From the NCBI GenBank assembly GCA_029251085.1, contig JAQXDZ010000022.1, forward strand, positions 23,522-87,521: a stretch of 64,000 bases of DNA, read 5' to 3'. The notes beneath the pieces are model-generated. The model was given only the letters and a program-made list of their open reading frames with translations, was not told the origin of the DNA and ran no database searches. Position numbers and translations under genes: made by a program. Numbering within the stretch: position 1 is the stretch's first letter; every line of letters begins with the position of its first letter. Shown in pieces: positions 57,428-64,000 of this stretch. The DNA is from Mariniblastus sp. (lineage in GTDB: Bacteria; Planctomycetota; Planctomycetia; Pirellulales; Pirellulaceae).

Positions 57428-58078
57428 TTACTTGCGCAGTAGATCCTGAAGAGCCTGAGCCACAGCGGCTTGGTCGTTGAGCATCCAAACTGCCGAGGTG
57501 ATCGCTAACCCAGCGGAAATCAAGAGTAGCGGTATGCCGGCCATGTTGGGGCCGACTGGCATTTTTTTGAGGGCTTTGTAAAGTTCTTTTTCGAGCGCTT
57601 CCCAGCCTTCATAGCTTTGGTGGTTGCCACCGGCCGTTAATTGGACGTTCCGCAACCAGTCGTTGGTTTCAATGTGCAAATGAACCTGTTTCTCAGGAAG
57701 GAAAAGACTGTCGCCACTCCAGCGACTACCACGGTCGAGTTTCATGGCCACGCTGGTAAGCAAGGGGCGTAGCTGTTCCTGGGTCACGTTGTAAATCACA
57801 ATCCTCGACCTCATTAGCAGAACGACGAGCGAAATACAGAGTGCGTAAAAGATGATCAGCATGATCCAAACCCAAGCACCAAAGCGACTCGCAGCGCCTT
57901 CTGGAAAGAATAATTCCATTGGTCCAATGATGACAAACCCGACCATTCCGATCGCTAGAGCAGCACCGTCCCGTGATCCAGTCGTCACGAAGGGGAACCC
58001 TTTTAAATTAAGCACACCCAATAAAAACAGATAGACTGCCAAGGGGGCGACGGCGATGCAAAAATGTAAAGGGTCCAT
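57428..58078 (-). CDS. Hypothetical membrane protein
   Basis: This 216-residue protein has no recognised family. Three hydrophobic segments are near the N-terminus (for example FCIAVAPLAVYLFLLGVL, ALAIGMVGFVIIGPMELFF and WIMLIIFYALCISLVVLL). A cytoplasmic or periplasmic domain of about 80 residues follows (VTQEQLRPLLTSVAMKLD and HLHIETNDWLRNVQL), then one C-terminal helix (GIPLLLISAGLAITSAVWML). It ends 21 bases from the stop of the convergent SGNH hydrolase gene. Nothing nearby suggests a function. Confidence 0.7.
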   Translation of the reverse strand: MDPLHFCIAVAPLAVYLFLLGVLNLKGFPFVTTGSRDGAALAIGMVGFVIIGPMELFFPEGAASRFGAWVWIMLIIFYALCISLVVLLMRSRIVIYNVTQEQLRPLLTSVAMKLDRGSRWSGDSLFLPEKQVHLHIETNDWLRNVQLTAGGNHQSYEGWEALEKELYKALKKMPVGPNMAGIPLLLISAGLAITSAVWMLNDQAAVAQALQDLLRK

Positions 58079-58260
58079 GAATCAACTTTTCTTTCGGGCA
58101 GCTTCGGACTCAATCGAGTTCTGTTAAGCCGAATCTATCTCTAAGTCTAAATCTTGCGTTAGAAAAGGTCAACGAAGGAGTCAAAGGAACGGCGTTGGAT
58201 GGTAATGTTTTCTGTCTTTTGAGACGTTCTAAAGGATCAGGCCATTAAACGGATTCTGCG

Positions 58261-58641
58261 TTAAGCCATTTTCTTGCCCGCAAGAATCCCCAGGAATACA
58301 AAAACCAATCCAAGCAACACGTTGACGGAGACATTTCCAAAAGCGATCAGTAAGTTGCCTTCAGTGACGTGTCCAATCGTCTCGGCGCCAAAAGTTGAAA
58401 ACGTCGTCAATGCTCCCAGAAAGCCGATTCCGAATCCTAACCGAATCGATTCGCTTTTCTCAGAATGGCCGCTTCCGATAATCAATCCGATTAAAAAGCA
58501 GCCGATGAGGTTGGCGATGAGAGTCCCAAAGGGTAGTGATTCCGGGAAAAATCGTTTCGAAACCTCCGCAATACCAAATCGAGAAATCGCCCCGAGAGCG
58601 CCGCCGATTCCAATCAATAGGATCTGGATTTCCGTGCGCAT
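58261..58641 (-). CDS. crcB: Fluoride ion channel CrcB/Fluc
   Basis: CrcB is a small dual-topology channel that exports fluoride. The 126-residue protein has four transmembrane helices, the GGALGAISRFG N-terminal motif, the FGTLIANLIGCFLIG segment with the conserved Asn, and the phenylalanine-containing GFLGALTTFSTF. Length is typical. GGGAGAGG-like GGGAGAGG upstream of ATG serves as ribosome binding site. No fluoride riboswitch is apparent in the 280 bases upstream. The gene stands alone. Identification is firm. Confidence 0.94.
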   Translation of the reverse strand: MRTEIQILLIGIGGALGAISRFGIAEVSKRFFPESLPFGTLIANLIGCFLIGLIIGSGHSEKSESIRLGFGIGFLGALTTFSTFGAETIGHVTEGNLLIAFGNVSVNVLLGLVFVFLGILAGKKMA

Positions 58642-58924
58642 GTGGAGCCTCTCCCTTAATTAACCAGCCACTTTTTGTTTCGCATTTTCGTTTTGGAATG
58701 GGCTAAAGTCCCAGTAACAAGACTAGCCTTCCGGCGGTCCATTCTATCCCTTGAGAATGCGGAATACCGTTCAATCTAAGCGATTGCATACTTTTCGAAG
58801 ATAAAACTTCAGTCTTGCTGGTTAGCTGGGCCGGTCGCCGCTGCAGTTTTGTGAAGGTCAATCGGATTACTAACTTCTTTAAATCACTCGATTTTATCCT
58901 CGTCATTTACCGCAAGCGGAAGTG

Positions 58925-60364
58925 TTACTTGGTGGCTTTTTTCTTGGGCTTGTAAATCTCGGTTGCTGTCCCATAAAAGACTTCCGCCGCATTCATCATG
59001 GTCTCTCCGAGCGTTGGATGGGCATGAACCGTCTCGGCGATATCTCGTACAACGCACCCCATTTCGATCGCCAAAGCCGCCTCTGCGATTAGCTCGCCTG
59101 CATTGGGGCCGACAATTCCGCATCCAAGAATTCTTTCTGTTTCGGGATCGACAATCCATTTCGTCATTCCCTCGGTGCGTCCGAGCGCCTGTGCACGGCC
59201 ACTGGCAGCCCACGGGTAAGCAACGACTTGGTGGGAGACTCCATCTCTTTTGGCTTCCTCTGCGGTGAGTCCGGCCCAGGCAATCTCAGGGTCGGTGAAA
59301 ACGACGGCTGGAATTGCCCGTTTGTCGAAGGTTGTGGCGTGTCCAAGGATGACTTCGACCGCGTGTCGACCTTCGTGGTTCGCTTTGTGAGCCAACATGG
59401 GTTCGCCGGCAGCATCACCGATTACGTAAATATTCTTTTCGCCGGTTTGTAGATTGTCATTGTGAGCAATGAAGCCCCGTTGGTCCGTTTTTATCCCGGG
59501 TAAATTTTCGAGTCCGATGTTTCTTGTACTCGGGGATCTTCCAACTGAAATGAGAACGCGGTCATATTTTTCAGAGCCAAATTTTGCTGGCCCCTCAAAC
59601 GTAACTTCGACCTTGTCATCCCCAGATTTTGAGACACTGCCGACTTTGGTGTTCAGGAAAATGCGGTCTTCGAATAGCGATTTTAGTCTCTTGGCGAGCG
59701 GTCGCACGAGATCGCGATCTGCCCCCATGAGTAATCCATCCTGGAGTTCCACGACACTTACTTTGGTGCCCATATTGGCGTACACAGTTCCCATCTCAAG
59801 TCCGATATACCCGCCGCCGATTACCAGCATTGTTTCCGGGATATCTTTGAGTTCCAGTGCACCGGTGGAGTCCATGACTCGGTCGGAACCGATGTTGAAA
59901 GCCCCCGGGAATGCCGGGGTGCTGCCAGTAGCGATGATTGCATTTTCAAAATGAATTTTTCCACCTTCGGGAATCGACGGATCGTCCCCTTCGAGGCAGA
60001 GCGTATTGGCAGTTTCAAACTTGGCAAACGCTTTGACAATCGTGACCTTACGTTTTTTAGCAAGTCCACCGAGTCCGCCCGAAAGAGTGTCGATTACCTT
60101 ATTCTTTCGTTCACGTAATTTATCAATTTCAATCGTGGGAGTACCAAAAGATACACCCCAGTCATGTTCCATTTCCTGAGTTTCTGAAACGACTCTCGCG
60201 ACATGAAGGAGGGCTTTTGAGGGAATACAACCGCGAAGTAGGCATGTTCCCCCGAGTCGACCTTCTGCTTCGACTAGAACAACATCCATGCCTTCGTCTG
60301 CTGCCAAGAATGCTGCGGCATAGCCGCCGGGTCCACCACCGATAACAACGAGTTGCGTCTGCAT
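58925..60364 (-). CDS. lpdA: Dihydrolipoyl dehydrogenase
   Basis: This 479-residue flavoenzyme (E3) reoxidises dihydrolipoyl groups of 2-oxoacid dehydrogenase complexes or the glycine cleavage system with NAD. The FAD motif is VVIGGGPGGYAAA (7-19), the redox-active disulfide is Cys41 and Cys46 in GGTCLLRGCIPSK, the NAD motif is MLVIGGGYIGLEMG, and the C-terminal HAHPTLGETM holds the catalytic His-Glu. The ATG at 60364 (MQTQLVVIGGG) is preferred over a longer frame to 60412. No E1 or E2 gene is next to it. It lies 156 bases after rpsD, separated by hairpins. Confidence 0.95.
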   Translation of the reverse strand: MQTQLVVIGGGPGGYAAAFLAADEGMDVVLVEAEGRLGGTCLLRGCIPSKALLHVARVVSETQEMEHDWGVSFGTPTIEIDKLRERKNKVIDTLSGGLGGLAKKRKVTIVKAFAKFETANTLCLEGDDPSIPEGGKIHFENAIIATGSTPAFPGAFNIGSDRVMDSTGALELKDIPETMLVIGGGYIGLEMGTVYANMGTKVSVVELQDGLLMGADRDLVRPLAKRLKSLFEDRIFLNTKVGSVSKSGDDKVEVTFEGPAKFGSEKYDRVLISVGRSPSTRNIGLENLPGIKTDQRGFIAHNDNLQTGEKNIYVIGDAAGEPMLAHKANHEGRHAVEVILGHATTFDKRAIPAVVFTDPEIAWAGLTAEEAKRDGVSHQVVAYPWAASGRAQALGRTEGMTKWIVDPETERILGCGIVGPNAGELIAEAALAIEMGCVVRDIAETVHAHPTLGETMMNAAEVFYGTATEIYKPKKKATK

Positions 60365-60434
60365 TGAAAAGCTCCACGAAATGGAAACGTATAATGGGGC
60401 CCCATCATTCACAAGTTGGATGGGGTATCGAAAG

Positions 60435-60464
60435 GCGGTGCCCGTAATTGAGTTTGAGCACCGC
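60435..60464 (-). repeat. Hairpin downstream of the rpsD terminator
   Basis: Plus-strand GCGGTGC (60435-60441) pairs with GCACCGC (60458-60464), a 7-bp stem with a 16-base loop. Part of its right arm could instead pair with the adjoining terminator stem (CCGCGCC with GGCGCGG), so two folds compete. It lies between rpsD and the dihydrolipoyl dehydrogenase gene. Confidence 0.45.
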
Positions 60465-60468
60465 GCCT

Positions 60469-60497
60469 AAAAATGGCGCGGACTGAGCCGCGCCATT
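60469..60497 (-). terminator. rpsD: Intrinsic terminator after rpsD
   Basis: On the minus strand ATGGCGCGG pairs perfectly with CCGCGCCAT (9 bp) around a 6-base loop, followed by TTTTT. It starts 24 bases after the rpsD stop codon and separates rpsD from the dihydrolipoyl dehydrogenase gene. Confidence 0.8.
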
Positions 60498-60520
60498 AGG
60501 TTTCAATTGTCTTAGATTAT

Positions 60521-61135
60521 CTATCGAGACAAGAATTCGACCACGGTGTTCGCATCTACCGGAAGGCTAATGTCGCTTCCCGATGGCAAGCCCTGAACGT
60601 TAGCGGTCAGTGTGTCTGAATCAAATGAGACCCACTCGCAGCCTTCGCCTTCAACGCCTTGCTCGCGAATCGCTTGATACATCTTTAGGATGTTTTGGCG
60701 AGGGCGAACAGTGATGATGTCACCTGGGCGAAGCAAGTACGACGGACGATCAACTTTGATGCCGTTGACGCGAAAGTGGCCGTGAGCAACACCTTGCCGT
60801 GCTTGCGAACGCGTTTTGGCAAGGCCAACCCGTCGAATTACGTTGTCCAATCGCTGTTCGCAAAGAAGAAGTAGGTTTTCACCAGTGTTTCCTTTTTGGC
60901 GAGTCGCTTTTCCAAAGTACCTACGCAATTGCCTCTCACCGAGGCCGTAATAATGCTTGATCTTTTGCTTTTCCATCAACGCCATACCGTAGTTGGATGG
61001 GCGGCGGAAACGGGTGTGCATCCCGGGAGGCTGATTGCCCCTCTTCTCCAGGGCCTTCGCGGCGCCGGATGTTTCGTAAATAAGCGATTGTAGGCGTCGG
61101 TTGACGCGGCCTTTTGGGCCAGAATAACGTGCCAT
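60521..61135 (-). CDS. rpsD: 30S ribosomal protein S4
   Basis: S4 is a primary assembly protein of the 30S subunit and binds 16S rRNA. The 204-residue protein starts ARYSGPKGRVNRR, contains GLGERQLRRYFG and the S4 RNA-binding domain RLDNVIRRVGLAKTRSQARQGVAHGHFRVNG, and has the usual C-terminal extension. There are no zinc-binding cysteine pairs in the N-terminus, so this is the zinc-free form. A frame extends upstream to 61285, but the ATG at 61135 matches the family start and is preceded by GGAG. It is outside the usual alpha operon with rpoA, rpsK and rpsM, and has its own terminator. Confidence 0.96.
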   Translation of the reverse strand: MARYSGPKGRVNRRLQSLIYETSGAAKALEKRGNQPPGMHTRFRRPSNYGMALMEKQKIKHYYGLGERQLRRYFGKATRQKGNTGENLLLLCEQRLDNVIRRVGLAKTRSQARQGVAHGHFRVNGIKVDRPSYLLRPGDIITVRPRQNILKMYQAIREQGVEGEGCEWVSFDSDTLTANVQGLPSGSDISLPVDANTVVEFLSR

Positions 61136-61352
61136 CTTCAATGAGCTCCATTGCTTCAATTGGTGAACTTTTCCTGTGCATGTTTTGGCAAACAAACACA
61201 AGAACGTAGCCATCACTCCCCGCAACGCACGAGGCGAGACTCCGATTAAGCGTTGAAATATCGCGAATCGTGGAGGGTTTGACAAGTGCTAATCTCGGTT
61301 TTTTCCGAGTCGATTAGCAATCCAAGATTGCGAAGTTACCCCTCTACCATCG

Positions 61353-62399
61353 TCATTGAACGAAGATTTCTGAGGAGAGATTGGCTAATTCTTTTGCAGT
61401 TGAGAACTTTTTGCAGTTTCCAGCGGCGGTTGAAGCTTGGAGTTTGCGAAAAAGGTCGGTTTCTAGCGGTCTTTCTGCGATCTCTCGAATGAAGACGCCC
61501 TTGACTCTGTCGCCGAAATGGCGGGCCATTTTCAGGTAGATCTTGGGGTCTTTCTCCCCCGAGTCACCAACCAGAATAAAATCTCGGTCGGGCATGTATT
61601 CCATTAGCCGTTTGATTTCCGAGGCTTTTCCCTTTCGCCGTAAAATGATTCGTTTTAATAGTTGGTCGCGAAGGCGAAAATTCCGGAGGTGCATCGTGCC
61701 GTTGGGAAAGTCGTGAATCGAGTGCATTTGTTGCAATGATTGGAACAACTGCCAGGGACTTGAGGAAACGTAATGAAACCCGGCACCGTTGGCTTCCCAT
61801 TGTCGGTAAACGTCAGACATACCATCGACGCTGCGAAATTCTCGCAGAAAAGTGTTGACCAGAAGTTCCCGGCGGTCAATCACCATCGAATCTTTAATCG
61901 TGTCATCGATGTCAGAAACGACGCTGATGCCACGGGTCGGGTAAAGCTTGGCAACACACTCAACCGGTTGATTGGCTTGGTCTTCAGTTGAGATCAACAG
62001 TTTAATTTGTGGCGTACCGCCGACCGAAGTCGCAACGGAATCGACTTCGTCCCGGTCAATTACAAACGAGTCATCGAAATGACCATTTCGACGGGTCTTC
62101 TTTTTAAGGCAGTACTTCTTTCCATTGAATGTAACAAGGATTGGTTGGCGGTGGTCGCCTTCTGCCATGAACGGTTTTATCCGCTCTTGGAACATTTCAC
62201 CCTGCATTTGATCAGGAGTAGCCTGCATGACTCCGCCGAGCATCCGAATCATCATTCGCTGCCGCATGCTGAAAACTGCAGGATTCTGCGAGATAACTCC
62301 CGAAACATGGATTCGCCAATAGGCACCGCTCGGATAACCAAACGCTGGGTAAGCCATTAGCGCTGTTGTCGAGTCTTTGGAGCCACGAATCTTGATCAT
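61353..62399 (-). CDS. App1-like phosphatase domain protein (DUF2183)
   Basis: This 348-residue protein matches the App1/DUF2183 family of HAD-type phosphatases, named for the yeast phosphatidate phosphatase App1. The catalytic motif DIDDT is at 163-167 (VVSDIDDTIKDS); later features are HYVSSSPWQLFQSL and the GDSGEKDPKIY segment that supplies the third and fourth HAD motifs. The first 150 residues form a beta-rich domain. There is no signal peptide. Bacterial members are uncharacterised, so lipid phosphatase activity is inferred from the yeast homologue. It stands alone between rpsD and a DUF1598 gene. Confidence 0.87.
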   Translation of the reverse strand: MIKIRGSKDSTTALMAYPAFGYPSGAYWRIHVSGVISQNPAVFSMRQRMMIRMLGGVMQATPDQMQGEMFQERIKPFMAEGDHRQPILVTFNGKKYCLKKKTRRNGHFDDSFVIDRDEVDSVATSVGGTPQIKLLISTEDQANQPVECVAKLYPTRGISVVSDIDDTIKDSMVIDRRELLVNTFLREFRSVDGMSDVYRQWEANGAGFHYVSSSPWQLFQSLQQMHSIHDFPNGTMHLRNFRLRDQLLKRIILRRKGKASEIKRLMEYMPDRDFILVGDSGEKDPKIYLKMARHFGDRVKGVFIREIAERPLETDLFRKLQASTAAGNCKKFSTAKELANLSSEIFVQ

Positions 62400-62707
62400 T
62401 GCTGAGTGCAGTTGCCAGACTGAGTGAAAAACGGGAGTTCGAAGTCGTTGTTATGATTAGATAACGATTTTTATTCGTTGCAAGTCCATCTTATTTGGAA
62501 GGAACTTAAAAAAAATGCAAATGAAGTCTGCTTTCGCGGTGGTTTTTGCCGCAAATGGCCGCTTAATGGGTGGTTTTTTTACATCGCATTCTTGGCACGG
62601 TAGTTTGCGGCTATCTGTGCTGCAGATTCGATTTTCGTGCAAATAAAAAAGGCGACCCGGTGGGCCGCCTTAGTGTTTTCTAATTGGAAGTCGCTAACAC
62701 TCTAGAG
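62400..62707. other. Intergenic region between App1-like and DUF1598 genes
   Basis: About 300 bases, AT-rich, containing the terminator of the DUF1598 gene at its right end and the presumed promoter of the App1-like gene at its left. A short antisense frame of about 60 codons has Cys/Lys-rich composition without recognisable features and is not called. Confidence 0.4.
62645..62671 (-). terminator. Intrinsic terminator after the DUF1598 gene
   Basis: On the minus strand AAGGCG pairs with CGCCTT and CCC with GGG, with one G-T pair between and a 3-base loop ACC, followed by a run of six T. It lies 37 bases after the stop codon of the DUF1598 gene. Confidence 0.85.
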
Positions 62708-64000
62708 TTAGTCCCACCACCACTGACCTTTTGCCAATTTCGAAAGATCAATCTGGCTCTTAACCTTCTCAATTGAGCCATCCTCATCGGCTTGAATTCG
62801 GTCTGAGTTCAAGGCAATTCGGGGTTGGATGTTAATTCCACCGGCGATTGGAGACATGAAGTAATTTCCCTTCCAGACGGCGTTGGCAACTGGAGCAACC
62901 ATTGTTGGTGAACTGAGGGTTTCTACGGGCAGTTTTGACTCATCGCCGAAGACACCTAGGTTCCAGTTTGCCTGGCTGTAAAGATCCATTTTCTGGATGA
63001 ACGCTGCGACAACGGAAAGGTCGATCACGTTTCGAAGTTCGCCCCAAAGAGCATCCTTCTTTTCCATTTGCGTGTAATTGCGAGTGAATGAGTTACAGAA
63101 GGCCATGCTGGCTCGATTCACGCCTCCGGTTCGCTTCCGCACTCCGCCAGCGGCAACACTCTCGTCTTCGCCAACTAGCTTGACTCGGTTTCCGACTAAC
63201 TCCATTGCTGTTCGGTCGGCGTTGACTGCGACACAGTCGTACTCAGGTTGGAAGAACCAACGCTGGAGTGAGCTCTTGGCGACTGAATTTGGAGTTGCCT
63301 TTTCGATGAAGCTGGTGATTTTAACGCCTGCTGGTGGAGCTTTCAGGCCAATGCCCATCAGCTTCATTTGGTAATCTGCTTCGACCATGACCCGAGCAAA
63401 ATTCGTTTTCGTTGAAACGCCGTTGACGGTGATTTGCTGCATGCCAAGCGATTGCTTGTAAGCGTTAACGACTTGGTTTTCCATGCCGCGACGGAAGTTT
63501 CCGCTTTTCGCGATTCGAGTGTAGGTGTCGCGGAAATTAGCAAGACCTTCCTGAGTCGGATCGATTGAGCATGAGATGATTGGCGTTTGATTTCCTTCTG
63601 CGTCAAAGCAGCGGAGTGCAACGATCAGATCTTGAAGTTGCAGAGTTGCCAGTCCTGACTTCATTCCAACGACGCGGTTATCGGCGTTGATGAAATAACC
63701 TTCTGCTGGACCGGCGATCACGATGTCTTTTGATTCTGGGTAGAAGAACACGTGGCTGATTTTGGTCATGCCCGCGAGATACTTCATGTCCGGAGGAACC
63801 GTTTGGCCAGCGTTGACAAGTTTCTCAACCTCTTTCTCGAGACGAGTCAGAGAGATCTTTCTCAGCTTAGAAGACTTTTGAAGATCTTTGTTAACGGAAG
63901 CTTTGGCTGCTTCGTAGCGAGCACGACTGAGCAGTGCTGCATCGCCCTTGGTCATCCGGTTCATGAGGACGCCGTTGGCATCGATCTCGATACCACCCGT
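62708..64000 (-). CDS. DUF1598 domain protein (5' end outside window)
   Basis: The open frame runs from the window edge, without a start, to a stop at 62708, giving at least 430 residues. An ATG at 63964 exists, but 12 further in-frame codons continue upstream (TGGIEIDANGVL), so the true start lies beyond the window. The sequence matches the planctomycete DUF1598 family: MTKISHVFFYPESKDIVIAG, FINADNRVVGM, SCSIDPTQEGLANF and GIGLKAPPAGVKITSFIEKA are typical. The family has no known function; other members are exported and often repeat-associated. The C-terminus is SKLAKGQWWWD-like. A clear terminator follows. Confidence 0.8.
   Translation of the reverse strand, partial: TGGIEIDANGVLMNRMTKGDAALLSRARYEAAKASVNKDLQKSSKLRKISLTRLEKEVEKLVNAGQTVPPDMKYLAGMTKISHVFFYPESKDIVIAGPAEGYFINADNRVVGMKSGLATLQLQDLIVALRCFDAEGNQTPIISCSIDPTQEGLANFRDTYTRIAKSGNFRRGMENQVVNAYKQSLGMQQITVNGVSTKTNFARVMVEADYQMKLMGIGLKAPPAGVKITSFIEKATPNSVAKSSLQRWFFQPEYDCVAVNADRTAMELVGNRVKLVGEDESVAAGGVRKRTGGVNRASMAFCNSFTRNYTQMEKKDALWGELRNVIDLSVVAAFIQKMDLYSQANWNLGVFGDESKLPVETLSSPTMVAPVANAVWKGNYFMSPIAGGINIQPRIALNSDRIQADEDGSIEKVKSQIDLSKLAKGQWWWD

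Noticed and set aside
58642..58924. Possible fluoride riboswitch upstream of crcB
   Set aside because: The conserved riboswitch core sequences and pseudoknot were not found upstream of the start.
62457..62642. 61-codon minus-strand frame with two CxxC-like cysteines
   Set aside because: Low-complexity basic composition in an AT-rich gap, no ribosome binding site and no family resemblance.

Overview
The window looks like a chromosomal segment of a planctomycete, probably a marine Pirellulales-type member. The best evidence is the set of lineage-typical families: a PSD1/DUF1549/DUF1553 cytochrome-like protein followed by a DUF1501 protein, a DUF1598 protein, a Tat-exported Gfo/Idh/MocA oxidoreductase, a YhaO/YhaN pair, and many exported hydrolases. 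The genes have moderate GC, are mostly monocistronic or in short runs on both strands, and there are no insertion sequences, prophages, CRISPR arrays, rRNAs or recognisable tRNAs. I count 44 supported protein genes, two of them cut by the window edges, plus one doubtful small ORF.

Layout. 1-5 kb: acyl-CoA dehydrogenase (partial), thiolase, PrpD-type 2-methylcitrate dehydratase and a LysA-type decarboxylase. 5-9 kb: a protein kinase, AccD and a PLP-dependent amino acid decarboxylase. 8.6-14 kb: two overlapping M16 peptidase genes and a large FAD/Fe-S dehydrogenase. 14-21 kb: PSD1 cytochrome, DUF1501 protein and a cysteine desulfurase-like enzyme. 21-27 kb: an RlmM-like methyltransferase and the YhaO/YhaN pair. 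27-34 kb: a thioredoxin-fold gene with an in-frame TGA, an oxidoreductase, Lnt, MoeA and TrpG/PabA. 34-43 kb: DegT aminotransferase, S9 peptidase, SDR, enoyl-CoA hydratase, AtuA-family protein and an anchored hypothetical. 43-51 kb: ArgS, a solitary DNA methyltransferase, a sodium:solute symporter, a GT9 glycosyltransferase, an EEP phosphatase and DUF4254. 51-64 kb: M28 peptidase, FtsK, SGNH hydrolase, CrcB, dihydrolipoyl dehydrogenase, ribosomal protein S4, an App1-like phosphatase and a DUF1598 protein (partial).

The most notable item is at 27440-28420 on the minus strand. Two reading frames that look like separate short ORFs are in the same phase, separated by a single TGA. Reading the TGA as selenocysteine gives a 326-residue exported thioredoxin-fold protein whose redox motif is Sec-Pro-Pro-Cys, with the expected cis-proline downstream and a foldable hairpin just after the TGA. 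TGA is an ordinary stop elsewhere in the window. A nonsense mutation is the main alternative. The selenocysteine machinery is not in this window, so this remains a strong candidate, not a proven selenoprotein.

Other points of interest are a Mre11/SbcD-like protein that has lost most of its metal ligands beside a Rad50-like ATPase with membrane segments at its hinge; an M16 pair that splits the zinc site and the R/Y motif between subunits; a very acidic C-terminal tail on FtsK; a coiled-coil insertion in ArgS; and a 13-bp tandem triplication that sits on a translational-coupling junction.
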